This document shows positions 27,142-36,011 of a stretch of DNA of 64,000 bases, piece after piece. The stretch is from Ancrocorticia sp047602305. GTDB lineage: Bacteria > Actinomycetota > Actinomycetes > Actinomycetales > Actinomycetaceae. A program made the translations under genes and the position numbers. The notes under the pieces are model-generated. The model was given only the letters and a program-made list of their open reading frames with translations. It did not search any database and was not told the DNA's origin. Numbering within the stretch: position 1 is the first letter of the stretch; the number at the start of each line of letters is the position of its first letter. The stretch is taken from contig JASGHO010000001.1 in assembly GCA_047602305.1 (NCBI GenBank), positions 2,232,001 to 2,296,000 on the forward strand. The letters run 5' to 3'.

Positions 27142-27996
27142 CTACCGCTGCGTCCGGCGGCGGCTCGCCAGCACACACACCGTCACGAAGATCAGCGTCC
27201 ACACCACGATGTTGGCGATGACCGGTCCCAGCGCTTCAAACTCGGGCACGTATCCCGGCCCCGCGCCTTCGATGGGGATGATAAAGCCTTCGGTCTGCGG
27301 CCAGCGGGCCAGGGTGGCCACACCATAGAGCGGGGTGAATCGCGCGATGTCCAGCATCACGCCGGAGAGCGGTACGAACAGATTCCCAAAGAATGCCAAG
27401 ATCACCAGAATTCCCGACGCCGCCGAGACCGCCGTCTCCGATCGGAAGATGAGCGCGATGCCCAATCCGTAGAAGGCGAACGGCAGCGCTACCAGCAGGC
27501 ACAGCCCGCCGGCGGCGAACCAGCGCCACACTCCATCCAGCTCCGCCCCGGTCATCACACCGATGACGAACACGGTGACAATGGGAATAACGGCCATCGC
27601 CACACTGGCGAGCATCTTGCCCAGGAGGTATCCGGCGTCGGTGAGGCTTGTCATCGAGAGCTGCCGCCCCCACCCGTAGCTGCGCTCGACAGCCGCGGAA
27701 CCAGCCATCGCCGTCGTCGCAATAACGGCACCATAGACGGCCATGGAGGTCATGATGTAGGCCGACACGTTCCCGTAGCCGGAGCGCAGCGTGCCCTCGT
27801 TCATACCCACGCCGAACATCAGGTACATGGCGGCGGGCAGCACGATGACGAAGAACGTCGAGTCGACCATCCGGAGGTTGCGCCACAGCTCCCAGCCGGT
27901 GTAGCGGGCAACGATGCGCGGACTCGGCGCGATTCGCGACGCCGTCGTCGATGTTGGGTGTGTCGGGGTGGTCGAGTTTGAGGTCGTGGCGTTCAT
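27142..27996 (-). CDS. ABC-2 type transporter permease
   Basis: Permease of 284 aa partnered with the ATPase that ends at its start (ATGA overlap). A Ser/Thr/Pro-rich N-terminus of about 40 residues precedes six hydrophobic segments (about 60-80, 95-115, 145-170, 180-205, 212-235, 258-278). This is the DrrB/ABC2_membrane pattern used in drug, lipid or antibiotic export. ATG at 27996 is chosen over the much longer open frame because of the overlap and because family similarity begins there. Confidence 0.9.
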   Translation of the reverse strand: MNATTSNSTTPTHPTSTTASRIAPSPRIVARYTGWELWRNLRMVDSTFFVIVLPAAMYLMFGVGMNEGTLRSGYGNVSAYIMTSMAVYGAVIATTAMAGSAAVERSYGWGRQLSMTSLTDAGYLLGKMLASVAMAVIPIVTVFVIGVMTGAELDGVWRWFAAGGLCLLVALPFAFYGLGIALIFRSETAVSAASGILVILAFFGNLFVPLSGVMLDIARFTPLYGVATLARWPQTEGFIIPIEGAGPGYVPEFEALGPVIANIVVWTLIFVTVCVLASRRRTQR

Positions 27997-28904
27997 CGCT
28001 GGGCTCCTTCGTGCGCGGTTTCCGTGAGTTCGAAGAACACGGATTCCATGGAGGGGCGGCTGATCTCCAGATCGCACGCCAGGTTTTCGGTGAGTAGGTG
28101 GCGCGCGAGCGCGTCGGAATCTGCGGTGGTGAATCGCACCCGTTTGCCCTCGCGGGACCAGCTGGGGATGTTCAGTTTTTCGACGACGGCGGCTGGGTCC
28201 AGGTCCGTTCGCAGCCAAAGTGCTTCGACGATGCGGTCCTGGGTGGCGGTCATCTCGGCCACGGTGCCGTCGGCAACGATGTGGCCTTGGCGCATGAGGA
28301 TGACGCGGTCGGCGTAGTCGTCGGCTTCTTGCAGGTAGTGGGTGGCGAAGACGACGGTGCGGCCGCGCTCGGCTTCCGCGTGCATCGTGTGCCAGAAGTC
28401 GCGCCGGGCCGAGGCGTCCATACCGGCGGTCGGCTCGTCGAGGATGAGGAGCTGCGGGTCGGTGAGCAGGGCGAGGGCGAAGCGCAGGCGCTGAACCTGG
28501 CCGCCGGAGCACTTGCCCACTTTGGTCTTGGCGAATTCTGTGACGCCAGCGCGCTCCATGACATCGGCTATCGGGAGGTGATGGCGGTGGCAGGAGGCCA
28601 CCATGCGGAGGGTCTCGGAGGCGGTGAGATCATCGAGGAGGCCGCGTGTTTGCAGCACCGCGCCGACGTCGCCGCTGGTAGCAGCCTCGCGGGGCATCTG
28701 CCCCATGACGGAGATCGAGCCGGAGGCGGGCTCCGTGAATCCGAGGACCATATCGAGGAGGGTGGTTTTTCCTGCGCCGTTCGGGCCGAGAAGTGCCACG
28801 ATCTGCCCGACGGGGACGGTGAGACTGACATTGTCCACCGCGGTCAGGGTACCGAAGCGCTTCGTCACTCCCGTGACCACCAGCGCGTTTCCGTTCTTCT
28901 TCAT
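27993..28904 (-). CDS. ABC-2 type transporter ATP-binding protein
   Basis: ATPase of 303 aa (DrrA/CcmA-like). Walker A LGPNGAGKTT, Q-loop GAVLQTRGL, signature CSGGQVQRLRFALAL (first residue Cys rather than Leu), Walker B LLILDEPTAGMD, H-loop FATHYL, then a C-terminal DUF4162-like domain of about 80 residues. It is transcribed divergently from the FtsX-type ABC operon at 29062, across the 18-bp operator at 28987, so one regulator could control both exporters. Confidence 0.93.
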   Translation of the reverse strand: MKKNGNALVVTGVTKRFGTLTAVDNVSLTVPVGQIVALLGPNGAGKTTLLDMVLGFTEPASGSISVMGQMPREAATSGDVGAVLQTRGLLDDLTASETLRMVASCHRHHLPIADVMERAGVTEFAKTKVGKCSGGQVQRLRFALALLTDPQLLILDEPTAGMDASARRDFWHTMHAEAERGRTVVFATHYLQEADDYADRVILMRQGHIVADGTVAEMTATQDRIVEALWLRTDLDPAAVVEKLNIPSWSREGKRVRFTTADSDALARHLLTENLACDLEISRPSMESVFFELTETAHEGAQR

Positions 28905-28986
28905 GCCTCAATCCTTGTTGATTGGGCCGGGCGGCGGAACTGCCAGCGATCACGTTGCCGCCATGACAGATGTCATGGCGGAGAGA

Positions 28987-29004
28987 GGTAGAGCCAGCTC
29001 TACC
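28987..29004. promoter_or_regulatory. Palindromic operator, copy 2
   Basis: Identical 18 bases to 21333-21350 (GGTAGAGCCAGCTCTACC), again in a divergent promoter region and again followed at 17 bases by CCCCATGGG. The fixed spacing suggests a conserved promoter and operator layout. Confidence 0.7.
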
Positions 29005-29061
29005 TCTTTTTGACAGCCAGCCCCATGGGCGCGGGGCTCGAAATCCGGTGAAATGGTAACC

Positions 29062-30078
29062 ATGAACGCACACACTGATCGCACGCTTGTTGGGCAGGGC
29101 CTCACCAAGGATTTTGGCACCGTCCGTGCACTTGCCGGAGTGGACATCACGATCCCGGCCGGCCAAACCATGGCCATCATGGGCCCCTCGGGTTCGGGCA
29201 AGTCCACGCTGCTGCACTGCCTCTCGGGTATCCTCGCGCCCAGCGGCGGCCAGGTGATGCTCGGCAGTTCACCCGTTTCCGCCCTCTCCGACGCCCAGCG
29301 CTCAAAGCTGCGCCTGCGCGACTTCGGCTTCGTGTTCCAGGACGGCCAGCTCATCCCCGAGCTTTCCGCCCGCGAGAACGTGGCCATCCCGCTCATGCTG
29401 CGCGGCGAGTCCCGCCGCAAGGCCCTGGCCAGCGCCGACGAGTGGCTCGGCCGCCTCGGCTTGCAGAGCGAGGCGGCGCGCCGCCCCGGTTCGATGTCCG
29501 GCGGCCAGGCCCAGCGCGTGGCCATCGCCCGCGCCCTCGCTGGCCACCCGGCCGTCATTTTCGCCGACGAACCCACCGGCGCCCTCGATCAGGCCACCGG
29601 TCACGAGGTGATGCAGGTATTGACCACGACGGCGCGCATGACCCAGTCCACCTTCATCGTGGTCACCCACGACCCGCAGGTTGCCGCCTGGTGCGACCGT
29701 CTCGTGGAGATTCGCGACGGCCGCATCCACGCAGATTCCATGAAGCATCAGGTGGCAACTACGTCCGCCGCGCCTCAGAATCCCGCTATGTCACAGGGCG
29801 GCCAGGCGTTCCCCGGGTCGCCTGCTGGAAGTGTCAGCGGCGTCGGCAGCGTCAGCAACCTCGGTAACGCCAGCTTCGGCCAACCCGCCTACGCTCAGGC
29901 CCCCGCTCCAGCTCAGGGCCCCGGCCACCCTGCCCCGACTGCTTCGCCCACCTACCCCGCAGCAACCGCTTACCCCACCTCACCCATCTACCCCGCAGCC
30001 CCCAGCTTCCCGGCTGCTCCCACCACCTCCGCCCCCAGCTTCCCAGCAGGGCATGACCAGTTCGGAGGCCAGCGATGA
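29062..30078 (+). CDS. ABC transporter ATP-binding protein with Pro/Ala-rich tail
   Basis: ATPase of about 338 aa. Walker A GPSGSGKST, Q-loop VFQDGQLIPEL, signature MSGGQAQRVAIARAL, Walker B VIFADEPTGALD and H-loop VTHD lie in residues 1-225. Residues 230-338 are a disordered Pro/Ala/Thr tail (tracts such as PTYPAATAYPTSPIYPAAPS), absent from standard MacB ATPases. ATG 29062 aligns with the start of the paralogue at 21407; ATG 29053 is an alternative. Four-base overlap with the downstream permease. Confidence 0.9.
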   Translation: MNAHTDRTLVGQGLTKDFGTVRALAGVDITIPAGQTMAIMGPSGSGKSTLLHCLSGILAPSGGQVMLGSSPVSALSDAQRSKLRLRDFGFVFQDGQLIPELSARENVAIPLMLRGESRRKALASADEWLGRLGLQSEAARRPGSMSGGQAQRVAIARALAGHPAVIFADEPTGALDQATGHEVMQVLTTTARMTQSTFIVVTHDPQVAAWCDRLVEIRDGRIHADSMKHQVATTSAAPQNPAMSQGGQAFPGSPAGSVSGVGSVSNLGNASFGQPAYAQAPAPAQGPGHPAPTASPTYPAATAYPTSPIYPAAPSFPAAPTTSAPSFPAGHDQFGGQR

Positions 30079-31460
30079 AGGAAGCTCTGCAACTCGCGCC
30101 CACGCTCACGGCAGCCCGCCTCAGGGCCCGCACCGGCGACGCCTGGCTCGACCTCCTCGCCGTCCTCTCTTTCGCACTTTCCACCCTCATGGCCCTGACC
30201 GTGGCGGGCGGCATCTGGATGTTCTCGAAGTGGTTGAACGATCCTTCGCTCACCACGCCCGCGCTCGCGGAAGCTTCGGTGCAGGAGACCGCTGAATATA
30301 CTTTGAGCTTCTTGGACCTGTACTTCTCGATGGCGTTGGCTGCGGGTGCACTGCTCGTCATCCCGATCTTTTCCCTTGGTGCCTCGGCCGCTCGCCTCGG
30401 TGCTCGCGGCCGCGCCCAGCGCCTCTCCTCGCTGCGTCTCGTCGGCGTAACCGGCGGCCAGACGGTGGCGATGTCCGTCGTCGAAACTCTGGTGCAGTGG
30501 GTGATGGGAACCGCCGTCGGCGTCGTCGCCTACTACGCCACCCTGCCGCTGTGGCGCCAAGTTTACTTCTTCAATCAGCCGATCAACACCTCGCTGATGC
30601 GGCTGCCACTTGGGCTGCTTTTCGGTGTGCTCGCGTTGCTTCTTGTCGTTTCTTTGTTGTCGACGGCGATCGGGCTTCAGCGCGTGCGCATCTCACCTCT
30701 CGGGGTTGCTCGGCGCGAGGCAAATCCTGCACTCAAGCGCTGGCGGCCACTGGCGTTCCTTGCTGCGATCATTGCGTTTACCGCGTGGACCCGGATGGAG
30801 CATTCGTTCCTGGATGCGGGAACCTACTCGGTCCTGGCGATCATGCTGCTTGTCATGGTTGGGGCAATTTCGCTGGTGGGTCCATGGATGCTGCAGCTCT
30901 TGGCACTACCTGCAACACGCACCCGTTCGGTTTCTCAGCTGCTGGCCATGCGCCGAATTCTTGACGATCCTCGGTCCGCTTGGCGCACTGTCAACGCCAT
31001 CGCGCTACTCAGCTTCATTGCCGGATTTCTCGCTCCAATACCAATGGAGATGGACCAGTCCGAGATGATCTTCATGCAGGACATCGGCACCGGCGTGCTC
31101 ATTACCTTGAGCTTCGGTTTCAGCGTGGCAGCTCTGTCCACGTTGATGAATCAGTCCTCGACGGTCTTTGACCGCGCACAGCAGACCTATGCCCTGTCGC
31201 AGCTCGGTTTTCCCCGCCGCGTGTTCGGGATGACCCGTTTCATCCAGATCATGGCTCCCCTTTTCCTTGCCACGATTATTTCTGCCGGCCTCGGTCTGGG
31301 GTTGGGATTGCTCGCCTCGGCGCTTAGCATGTCCACCTCCGGAATCATCCGGCTTGGCCTCATCCTTCTGCTCGGCATCGGGCTCTCGGGGGCGGCTCTC
31401 GCAGCTTGCGAGCCGCTGGAGCGTCACATTCTGGCCACCAAGCGCCGTCAGAACGACTGA
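30075..31460 (+). CDS. FtsX-like ABC permease
   Basis: Permease of 461 aa coupled to the preceding ATPase by an ATGA overlap. About ten hydrophobic segments without a large MacB periplasmic domain: roughly 30-55, 95-115, 145-165, 190-215, 235-250, 260-285, 315-335, 350-370, 400-425, 435-455. Two repeats of the FtsX core are visible, with RLSSLRLVGVTGGQ near 120 and YALSQLGFPRRVFG near 380. Likely exports or senses lipids or peptides together with the neighbouring ABC systems. A strong palindrome follows at 31537. Confidence 0.85.
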   Translation: MKEALQLAPTLTAARLRARTGDAWLDLLAVLSFALSTLMALTVAGGIWMFSKWLNDPSLTTPALAEASVQETAEYTLSFLDLYFSMALAAGALLVIPIFSLGASAARLGARGRAQRLSSLRLVGVTGGQTVAMSVVETLVQWVMGTAVGVVAYYATLPLWRQVYFFNQPINTSLMRLPLGLLFGVLALLLVVSLLSTAIGLQRVRISPLGVARREANPALKRWRPLAFLAAIIAFTAWTRMEHSFLDAGTYSVLAIMLLVMVGAISLVGPWMLQLLALPATRTRSVSQLLAMRRILDDPRSAWRTVNAIALLSFIAGFLAPIPMEMDQSEMIFMQDIGTGVLITLSFGFSVAALSTLMNQSSTVFDRAQQTYALSQLGFPRRVFGMTRFIQIMAPLFLATIISAGLGLGLGLLASALSMSTSGIIRLGLILLLGIGLSGAALAACEPLERHILATKRRQND

Positions 31461-31536
31461 TCTGGAGCGAAAACAGCCAGCGCGATCAGAACAACTGACC
31501 TGGAGCGAAAACAGCCAGCGTAATTTTCAGCTTCGC

Positions 31537-31579
31537 CAGGAGACCCGATCTGTACCATATGCACAGATCGGGTCTCCTG
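31537..31579. terminator. 17-bp perfect hairpin, repeat family H copy
   Basis: CAGGAGACCCGATCTGT (31537-31553) pairs exactly with ACAGATCGGGTCTCCTG (31563-31579). No T-run follows, so termination is plausible but not proven; sequence relatives at 17821-17852 argue it is a dispersed repeat reused after an operon. Confidence 0.6.
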
Positions 31580-31644
31580 AGAGAGTTGAAATCTACGAAG
31601 CCACACCTTCGCCCGCCCAGTATCTTGGGTCTTAGAGATCGCAC

Positions 31645-31695
31645 CAAGAGATCATGGCCTACTACGGATGTCACGGCCGAACCTATTGGCGCAGT
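31645..31695. repeat. Dispersed repeat family E, short copy
   Basis: ATCATGGCCTACTACGGATG and CACGGCCGAACCTATTGGCG correspond to the two ends of the copy at 51332-51480, with the middle deleted. Intergenic 31461-31925 contains only this, the preceding hairpin and a family B copy. Confidence 0.6.
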
Positions 31696-31703
31696 CTCTT
31701 ACT

Positions 31704-31788
31704 CCAAAGGAGTAACTTTTTCAGATTCACGTAACGCGTTTTCCACAGGAAAAAACGTCGCGCCAATCCGAAATCGTTACGTGTTTGG
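31704..31788. repeat. MITE-like repeat family B, copy 2 (85 bp)
   Basis: Ends CCAAAGGAGT and ACGTGTTTGG, with shared internal GATTCACGTAACGC and TTTTCC-N2-AGGAAAAAAC. Same length as the copy at 2864-2948. Confidence 0.7.
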
Positions 31789-31925
31789 AACCCCACCCAG
31801 TCATTTGGCACAAAATCACTTCACCGGCACCAATCCGTGAAATTTCAACAAAAGGGCGTCGTGTCGGGAGTGATGTAGGACTGAAGTATTCGCCCGGCAC
31901 CCCCACCACGGCCTAGAGTGGAACC

Positions 31926-32414
31926 ATGATCATTGCAACTCCCGTCACTGCAGACGGACTGGTAGACCCCCGCTGGGGAAAGGCCCACAACGTCGCCCTT
32001 GCTGAGATTCACGACGGCGAACTCATGGCGTGGGATGAGCACGAGGTTAAGTGGGACGTGCTCCATGACGAAGGAACCGAGGGCGCTCACCATGCGCGCA
32101 TCGTCAAGTTCTTGCGCGAGAATCAGGTCGACGCCGTCATCATCAAGGGCTGCGGCGAGTCCATGCTCAACACGATGCAGAAGATGGGCCTGATCATCGC
32201 GCTTGACGCCGAAGGCGTGGCCCAGGATATCGCCCTCAACACCTCCCCGAAGATCCAGGAGATCATCGAGATGGAGATTGGTGGAGGCTGCTGTGGTGGC
32301 CCCAATGCCGGTGGATGCGGCTGCGGTGGCGGCACACCCGCGCCGGAGCCCGAGCCTGTCGCTCAGAGCGCAGGCGGCGGCTGCGGTGGTGGCGGCTGCG
32401 GCTGCGGGAACTGA
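31926..32414 (+). CDS. NifX/NifB-like cofactor-binding domain protein, Cys/Gly tail
   Basis: Protein of 162 aa. Residues 1-117 match the dinitrogenase iron-molybdenum cofactor domain fold (MIIATPVTADGLVDPRWGKA, then VDAVIIKGCGESMLNTM), a small cytosolic family found far beyond nitrogen fixers. Residues 118-162 form a Gly/Cys tail with seven cysteines in CC, CGC and CGCG groups around a Pro/Glu linker, which could bind metal or an Fe-S cluster. No nitrogenase genes are nearby. A 52-bp tandem duplication spans the 3' end and stop codon. Function uncertain. Confidence 0.82.
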   Translation: MIIATPVTADGLVDPRWGKAHNVALAEIHDGELMAWDEHEVKWDVLHDEGTEGAHHARIVKFLRENQVDAVIIKGCGESMLNTMQKMGLIIALDAEGVAQDIALNTSPKIQEIIEMEIGGGCCGGPNAGGCGCGGGTPAPEPEPVAQSAGGGCGGGGCGCGN

Positions 32415-32493
32415 GTCTCGGGGTTCCTCCCGCTGAGCTAGTGGCGGCTGCGGCTGCGGGAACTGAGTCTCGGGGTTCCTCCCGCTGAGCTAG
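32390..32493. repeat. 52-bp tandem duplication over a stop codon
   Basis: 32390-32441 and 32442-32493 are identical. The unit includes the last seven codons and the stop of the NifX-like gene plus 27 bases beyond. The second copy is untranslated. Exact identity implies a recent event. Confidence 0.9.
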
Positions 32494-32549
32494 CTAAGTG
32501 CCAAGCCGCGAGTCCGGCTGTCACTAAGCTTCTCTCCCACACAAACCAC

Positions 32550-32592
32550 AACGAGGGGTTCTTGCCAAGATTGGCAGGAACCCCTCGTTCGT
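32550..32592. terminator. Bidirectional terminator hairpin
   Basis: AACGAGGGGTTC pairs with GAACCCCTCGTT, with an inner TTGCCAA/TTGGCA stem. Lies between the NifX-like gene (+) and ddh (-). Confidence 0.8.
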
Positions 32593-32691
32593 ATTATGTG
32601 AACCAGATGGCGCGCTCTCACCGCCGCAAAATTCACCGCGGCCAACCGGCCAGGCGGCCATCACGGGCCAGCACCACCCACCCCCAGTACC

Positions 32692-33672
32692 TCAGAGCAA
32701 GTGCTTGCGCAGCTCCACGGGATCAACCGGCGAGAGCTTGGCCGGCGGAACGTCGAAGATGGTGATGGCACCGCGGGCGCCTTCCGCGGCCATGCGCGCC
32801 ACTGCACGCGCAGAAGCAACAGCAACCGAGCCGGTGAACTCCGGGTTGGAGTCCAGTGCCAGACGGAACGAGATCACCTGCGTGGTGCCCTGGCTCGTCT
32901 CACCCTGGCGCACAACAATCCCGCCGTGCGGCATGCCTGCGTGGTCGCGGGCAAGTTCTTCGGCGGAGATGAAGTTGACGGTGGTGTCGTAGTCGGCGAA
33001 GTAGTTGGGCATGGAGACGATCTCTTCGCGGATCGCCTCGGCGTCGGCGCCGTCCTCCAGCACAACCCAGCACTCGCGGGTGTGCTTCTCGCGGGTGGTC
33101 AGCTCAAGGCGCTCACCGGCCTGGATGCGCTCCAGGACTTCTTCCACGGGCTTGGTGTACTGCACGGCATCCACGACGCCGTCGATCCGGCGCAGCGCGT
33201 CGGAGTGGCCCTGGGAGAGTCCGGGGCCCCAGAAGGTGTAGGTCTCGCCTGCGGGGAGGACGGATTCGCCAATCAGCCGGTTGAGGGAGAACAGGCCCGG
33301 ATCCCAGCCGGTGGAAATCATGACCAGGTGGTCGTGGTCGCGTGCAACGGAGTCGACAACCGCGAAGTGCTCGGGGATGCGGGCGTGCGTATCGAAGGTG
33401 TCCACCACATTGAACAGCGTGGCTGCTTCGGGTGTCTGCTCTTGGAGGTCGGTGGCGGAGCCGCCGCAGTTGACGCACACGTCCACCTTGCCGACCCACG
33501 CGGCCATCTCGTCACCGGACACCGCGCGGCCGGTGACGGTCTCCAGCGTGGCGGGATCGCGGCGCGTGAAGATAGCGACCACTTCCATGTCTTCGCTGCG
33601 CTCCACCGCGAGCTCAACTGCGCGCCCCAGGTTTCCGTACCCGTTGATCGCTACCCGAATCTTCTCTGCCAT
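32692..33672 (-). CDS. ddh: meso-diaminopimelate D-dehydrogenase
   Basis: Cytosolic NADPH-dependent enzyme of 326 aa (EC 1.4.1.16) that reductively aminates tetrahydrodipicolinate to meso-DAP, the one-step branch of lysine and peptidoglycan precursor synthesis. Rossmann motif INGYGNLG at residues 9-16, substrate-site segments STGWDPGLFSLNR and FWGPGLSQGHSDALRRI, and KHTRECWVV agree with Corynebacterium Ddh; length is standard. ATG at 33672 follows GAGAGGGT. Monocistronic, terminator shared with the NifX-like gene. Confidence 0.95.
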   Translation of the reverse strand: MAEKIRVAINGYGNLGRAVELAVERSEDMEVVAIFTRRDPATLETVTGRAVSGDEMAAWVGKVDVCVNCGGSATDLQEQTPEAATLFNVVDTFDTHARIPEHFAVVDSVARDHDHLVMISTGWDPGLFSLNRLIGESVLPAGETYTFWGPGLSQGHSDALRRIDGVVDAVQYTKPVEEVLERIQAGERLELTTREKHTRECWVVLEDGADAEAIREEIVSMPNYFADYDTTVNFISAEELARDHAGMPHGGIVVRQGETSQGTTQVISFRLALDSNPEFTGSVAVASARAVARMAAEGARGAITIFDVPPAKLSPVDPVELRKHLL

Positions 33673-33967
33673 TGAAATACCCTCTCGTTGAGTGACATCT
33701 TCTCGCCGACGAATCCTGATTCGTCACAGAATCCCAATCCGCCACATCGCGCCGTGGTCAGTTTATCCGCCGCGCACCAATAAATCCGCTACGTCCGCCG
33801 AACCAGTAATTATTCGCCCACGTCCGAGCACGCCCAACTTCCGCGCACGTCCACGCACGGTCAAGGCAATATGGGAGTGCAGGCCGAGTATTCGCCCACG
33901 CCCCCACACGTACACCCACGCCCGCGCACACCCACGTCCGCCCAACCCAGACGCACCCGCACCCAGC

Positions 33968-34597
33968 TCAGTCCCCGCCACTCTCCGATGAAGACCGCGC
34001 AGCTTCGGTGAGCGCCCGCACCGAGACCCTCAGGTGCCTTTCCAATTCCTCCAGTTCGATGCCACGCTCGGACATCTTGAAACTCTCGAAGATAAGGGCA
34101 TTCGTGTAGCCCGCCCAGACCCGCGCGTTGTCCACACCGAGGGCCGTCCAGCAGTCGCTCATGAATGCGACGATCTTGGTGTGGACACCTTGAATGTCCC
34201 CTTCGGCTTGTTTCTGCACGGCTGAGCCTTGCTGTTTACGCGTGTCGGTGCGCATGATGCTCATGAGCCATCCGTGCGAGGATTCGCGGGTTTGCCGGAG
34301 TGAGGCGACGGCGAAGTCCGCCAACTGTTGCGCCGGTTCCGCGTCTCGATCGACTTGCGAGAAGATCAGTTGGATCCATCGCGGCACGTATTGTTCGAGG
34401 GCCAGGAACTTCAAATCGTCGACCGAATCAACGTAACGATAGATCGAGTTGCGCGCAATTCCGGCCCGTTTCGCTACAGCGCCGGCGGAGAGTCCTTCGG
34501 GTCCGCTCTCATGCAGAATCTCTTCCGTCGCTGCTATGAGCTTCGCTTTGACCATTGCATGATGTTCCCGCACGGTTGGAGCATCAATCTTGGGCAT
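33968..34597 (-). CDS. TetR/AcrR-family transcriptional regulator
   Basis: Regulator of 209 aa. N-terminal HTH at about residues 14-60 (AATEEILHESGPEGLSAGAV then RAGIARNSIYRYVDSVDDL), followed by a helical ligand and dimer domain. ATG at 34597 has GGAGAG at good spacing; the longer open frame to 34708 has none. No adjacent obvious target gene: upstream is 1.2 kb of gene-poor DNA and downstream the ddh promoter. Ligand and regulon unknown. Confidence 0.88.
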   Translation of the reverse strand: MPKIDAPTVREHHAMVKAKLIAATEEILHESGPEGLSAGAVAKRAGIARNSIYRYVDSVDDLKFLALEQYVPRWIQLIFSQVDRDAEPAQQLADFAVASLRQTRESSHGWLMSIMRTDTRKQQGSAVQKQAEGDIQGVHTKIVAFMSDCWTALGVDNARVWAGYTNALIFESFKMSERGIELEELERHLRVSVRALTEAARSSSESGGD

Positions 34598-35216
34598 GGC
34601 TCTCCTTCGCTTTCGTCTGCTTCTATCATCCCCGATCGCGCAGCCCTTTAGGAAGTTCTCGGCTGAGAGATCCCGCCGATAGGCCGTGTGTTGCGCAGGA
34701 GAGTTCATCGCATTAACGACGACGGCGACGCGGCTTCAGTATCTTCTCCCCACCACCGATGCTGGCTCCTGAGATCTGGAGGAAAACTGAGAGCGCCGGG
34801 GTGTGGGGATGGAGATCTGTCGCTGGAATCCCACATTCCCAGAGATCCTGCCAATCAGCCTTGATCTATTGGCGAAACCTTCTGGCGCAGCATCGCAGTG
34901 GGAAAAATTTAGTGGGGCCTAGATGTTCACGCTTCATCCTGGCCCCACTCGATGAGTCAAGTCCGTGACTCACGGAGACTATTGGAACTCTGGAAAAGGT
35001 GTTCAAGCTCTTCCATGGCTAGCGACGAATCGCCAGTAACACGTACCAATTGTCTATTCAGTTATGCGTACCCTCGTGATGCTTAAGCACTAGAGGCCAT
35101 AGGGTGAGGAAACCACGTTCGCAGAAACTCTGGCTGATTCTCCAACCCTTCGGTCAAAATAAGGAGATGATGACCGGAAGGTGGGAGGTAGCTCTTTGGT
35201 GACTACATCATCTGTG
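34598..35216. other. Gene-poor AT-richer stretch with terminator-like repeat
   Basis: No gene is supported. 34905-34990 is a degenerate copy of 35601-35695: TTTAGTGGGGCCTAGATG-N-CACGCTTCAT-N-CCCCAC corresponds to TTTAGCGAGGCCTGGATG, ATTCACGCTTCATC and CTCGCT, and both continue with GTCCGTGACTC-CGGAGACTAT. Base composition is more AT-rich than the flanks. Confidence 0.55.
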
Positions 35217-35273
35217 TCACTGTGTTTGCCAACACCTGCAAACTTCAGTGCTCAGACCCGCGGCCTTCGCCAT
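35217..35273 (-). pseudogene. Decayed copy of the secreted peptide gene
   Basis: The minus-strand frame starts MAKAAGL, matching MVKTAGL of the intact gene at 35981, and the preceding leader is homologous (CCTCAACTATAG and neighbouring bases). After seven codons the similarity ends and the frame stops at codon 19. Homologous terminator-like sequence follows 230-310 bases downstream. It looks like a duplicated locus in which the coding part was lost while promoter and terminator remain. Confidence 0.5.
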
Positions 35274-35334
35274 TGAACTTCCTCTTTTTCCTACTCCTCA
35301 ACTATAGGCAAGTGGCTCACGCTAGTTCCTCCCC

Positions 35335-35392
35335 CAAAAGTAGGGAAATTTCCCCCATCAAAAGTTTGGAAATACAACTCAACCAAAGTTGG
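35335..35392 (-). promoter_or_regulatory. Three direct repeats at 24-bp phase, decayed locus
   Basis: CAAAAGTAGG (35335), CAAAAGTTTGG (35359) and CCAAAGTTGG (35383), exact 24-bp steps, located upstream of the decayed copy exactly where the intact locus has two. Confidence 0.6.
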
Positions 35393-35600
35393 ACGAACAT
35401 TAGGAAATCGTTGCAATGACGCCATTTCCAGCGCGTAAGAAACGTCAATTGCGTGTCCGGAAATCCACACAGCACGATCTAACCAATCGTGATTCCCAAC
35501 ACGTTGGAGCCCACTGGGAGCGCTTCTTGCCAGCAGACCCCTCCCGCCAAGAAGGTTGGACACCACAATCGCTGGAAGAACGGCCGTCAAGCCCACAGGG

Positions 35601-35695
35601 AAAGTGGACAAAATTTAGCGAGGCCTGGATGATTCACGCTTCATCCAGACCTCGCTAGGGAGCCATGTCCGTGACTCTCGGAGACTATCGGCTAA
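35601..35695. terminator. Terminator-like hairpin below the peptide gene
   Basis: AGCGAGGCCTGGATGA pairs with TCATCCAGACCTCGCT around TTCACGCT, with AAATTT on the distal side for the minus strand. It suits termination of the peptide transcript. A homologous copy lies at 34905-34990. Confidence 0.65.
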
Positions 35696-35777
35696 TCCAC
35701 GAAACGTGTTCAGAATTTCGTGTGACAAGTAGGTGTTTACTTGCCCCGTTACCGACAATGTTTATTTAATTGAATAC

Positions 35778-35981
35778 TCAGTTCATGCCGTAGCACAGCG
35801 GGCGCAGGTAGGGGAACCAGTAGCAGAAGAACTCTGCATCATTGTTGTCCGACCCCTGAACCAGTACGGGAGCCGACGGCTCGAGGGGGGGAAGCGGTTC
35901 GTCATTTCCTGCGATTGTTGGTCCCACTGCGCTCGCCAGCACCATACCAGCTACAGCTACCAGACCTGCGGTCTTTACCAT
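35778..35981 (-). CDS. Small secreted peptide with aromatic Cys-x9-Cys loop
   Basis: Precursor of 67 aa. Residues 1-25 are a clear export signal (Lys3, hydrophobic core, cleavage likely after Ala24 or Gly25). The mature part of about 42 residues is acidic and Pro-rich at first, then ends FFCYWFPYLRPLCYGMN, with Cys53 and Cys63 enclosing nine residues, five of them aromatic or Pro. AGGAGG lies seven bases before the ATG. Upstream are a TTATAG -10-like box and direct repeats. Next upstream on the strand is a NarL-type regulator and kinase. I do not recognise the peptide; pheromone, bacteriocin or signalling ligand are possibilities. Confidence 0.65.
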   Translation of the reverse strand: MVKTAGLVAVAGMVLASAVGPTIAGNDEPLPPLEPSAPVLVQGSDNNDAEFFCYWFPYLRPLCYGMN

Positions 35982-36011
35982 TGGACATCCTCCTGTTTGT
36001 TCCTACGCCTC

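Noticed and set aside
35291..35611. 106-codon minus-strand ORF between the two peptide loci
   Set aside because: TTG start without ribosome-binding site, and its 3' third is just the 24-bp direct repeats.
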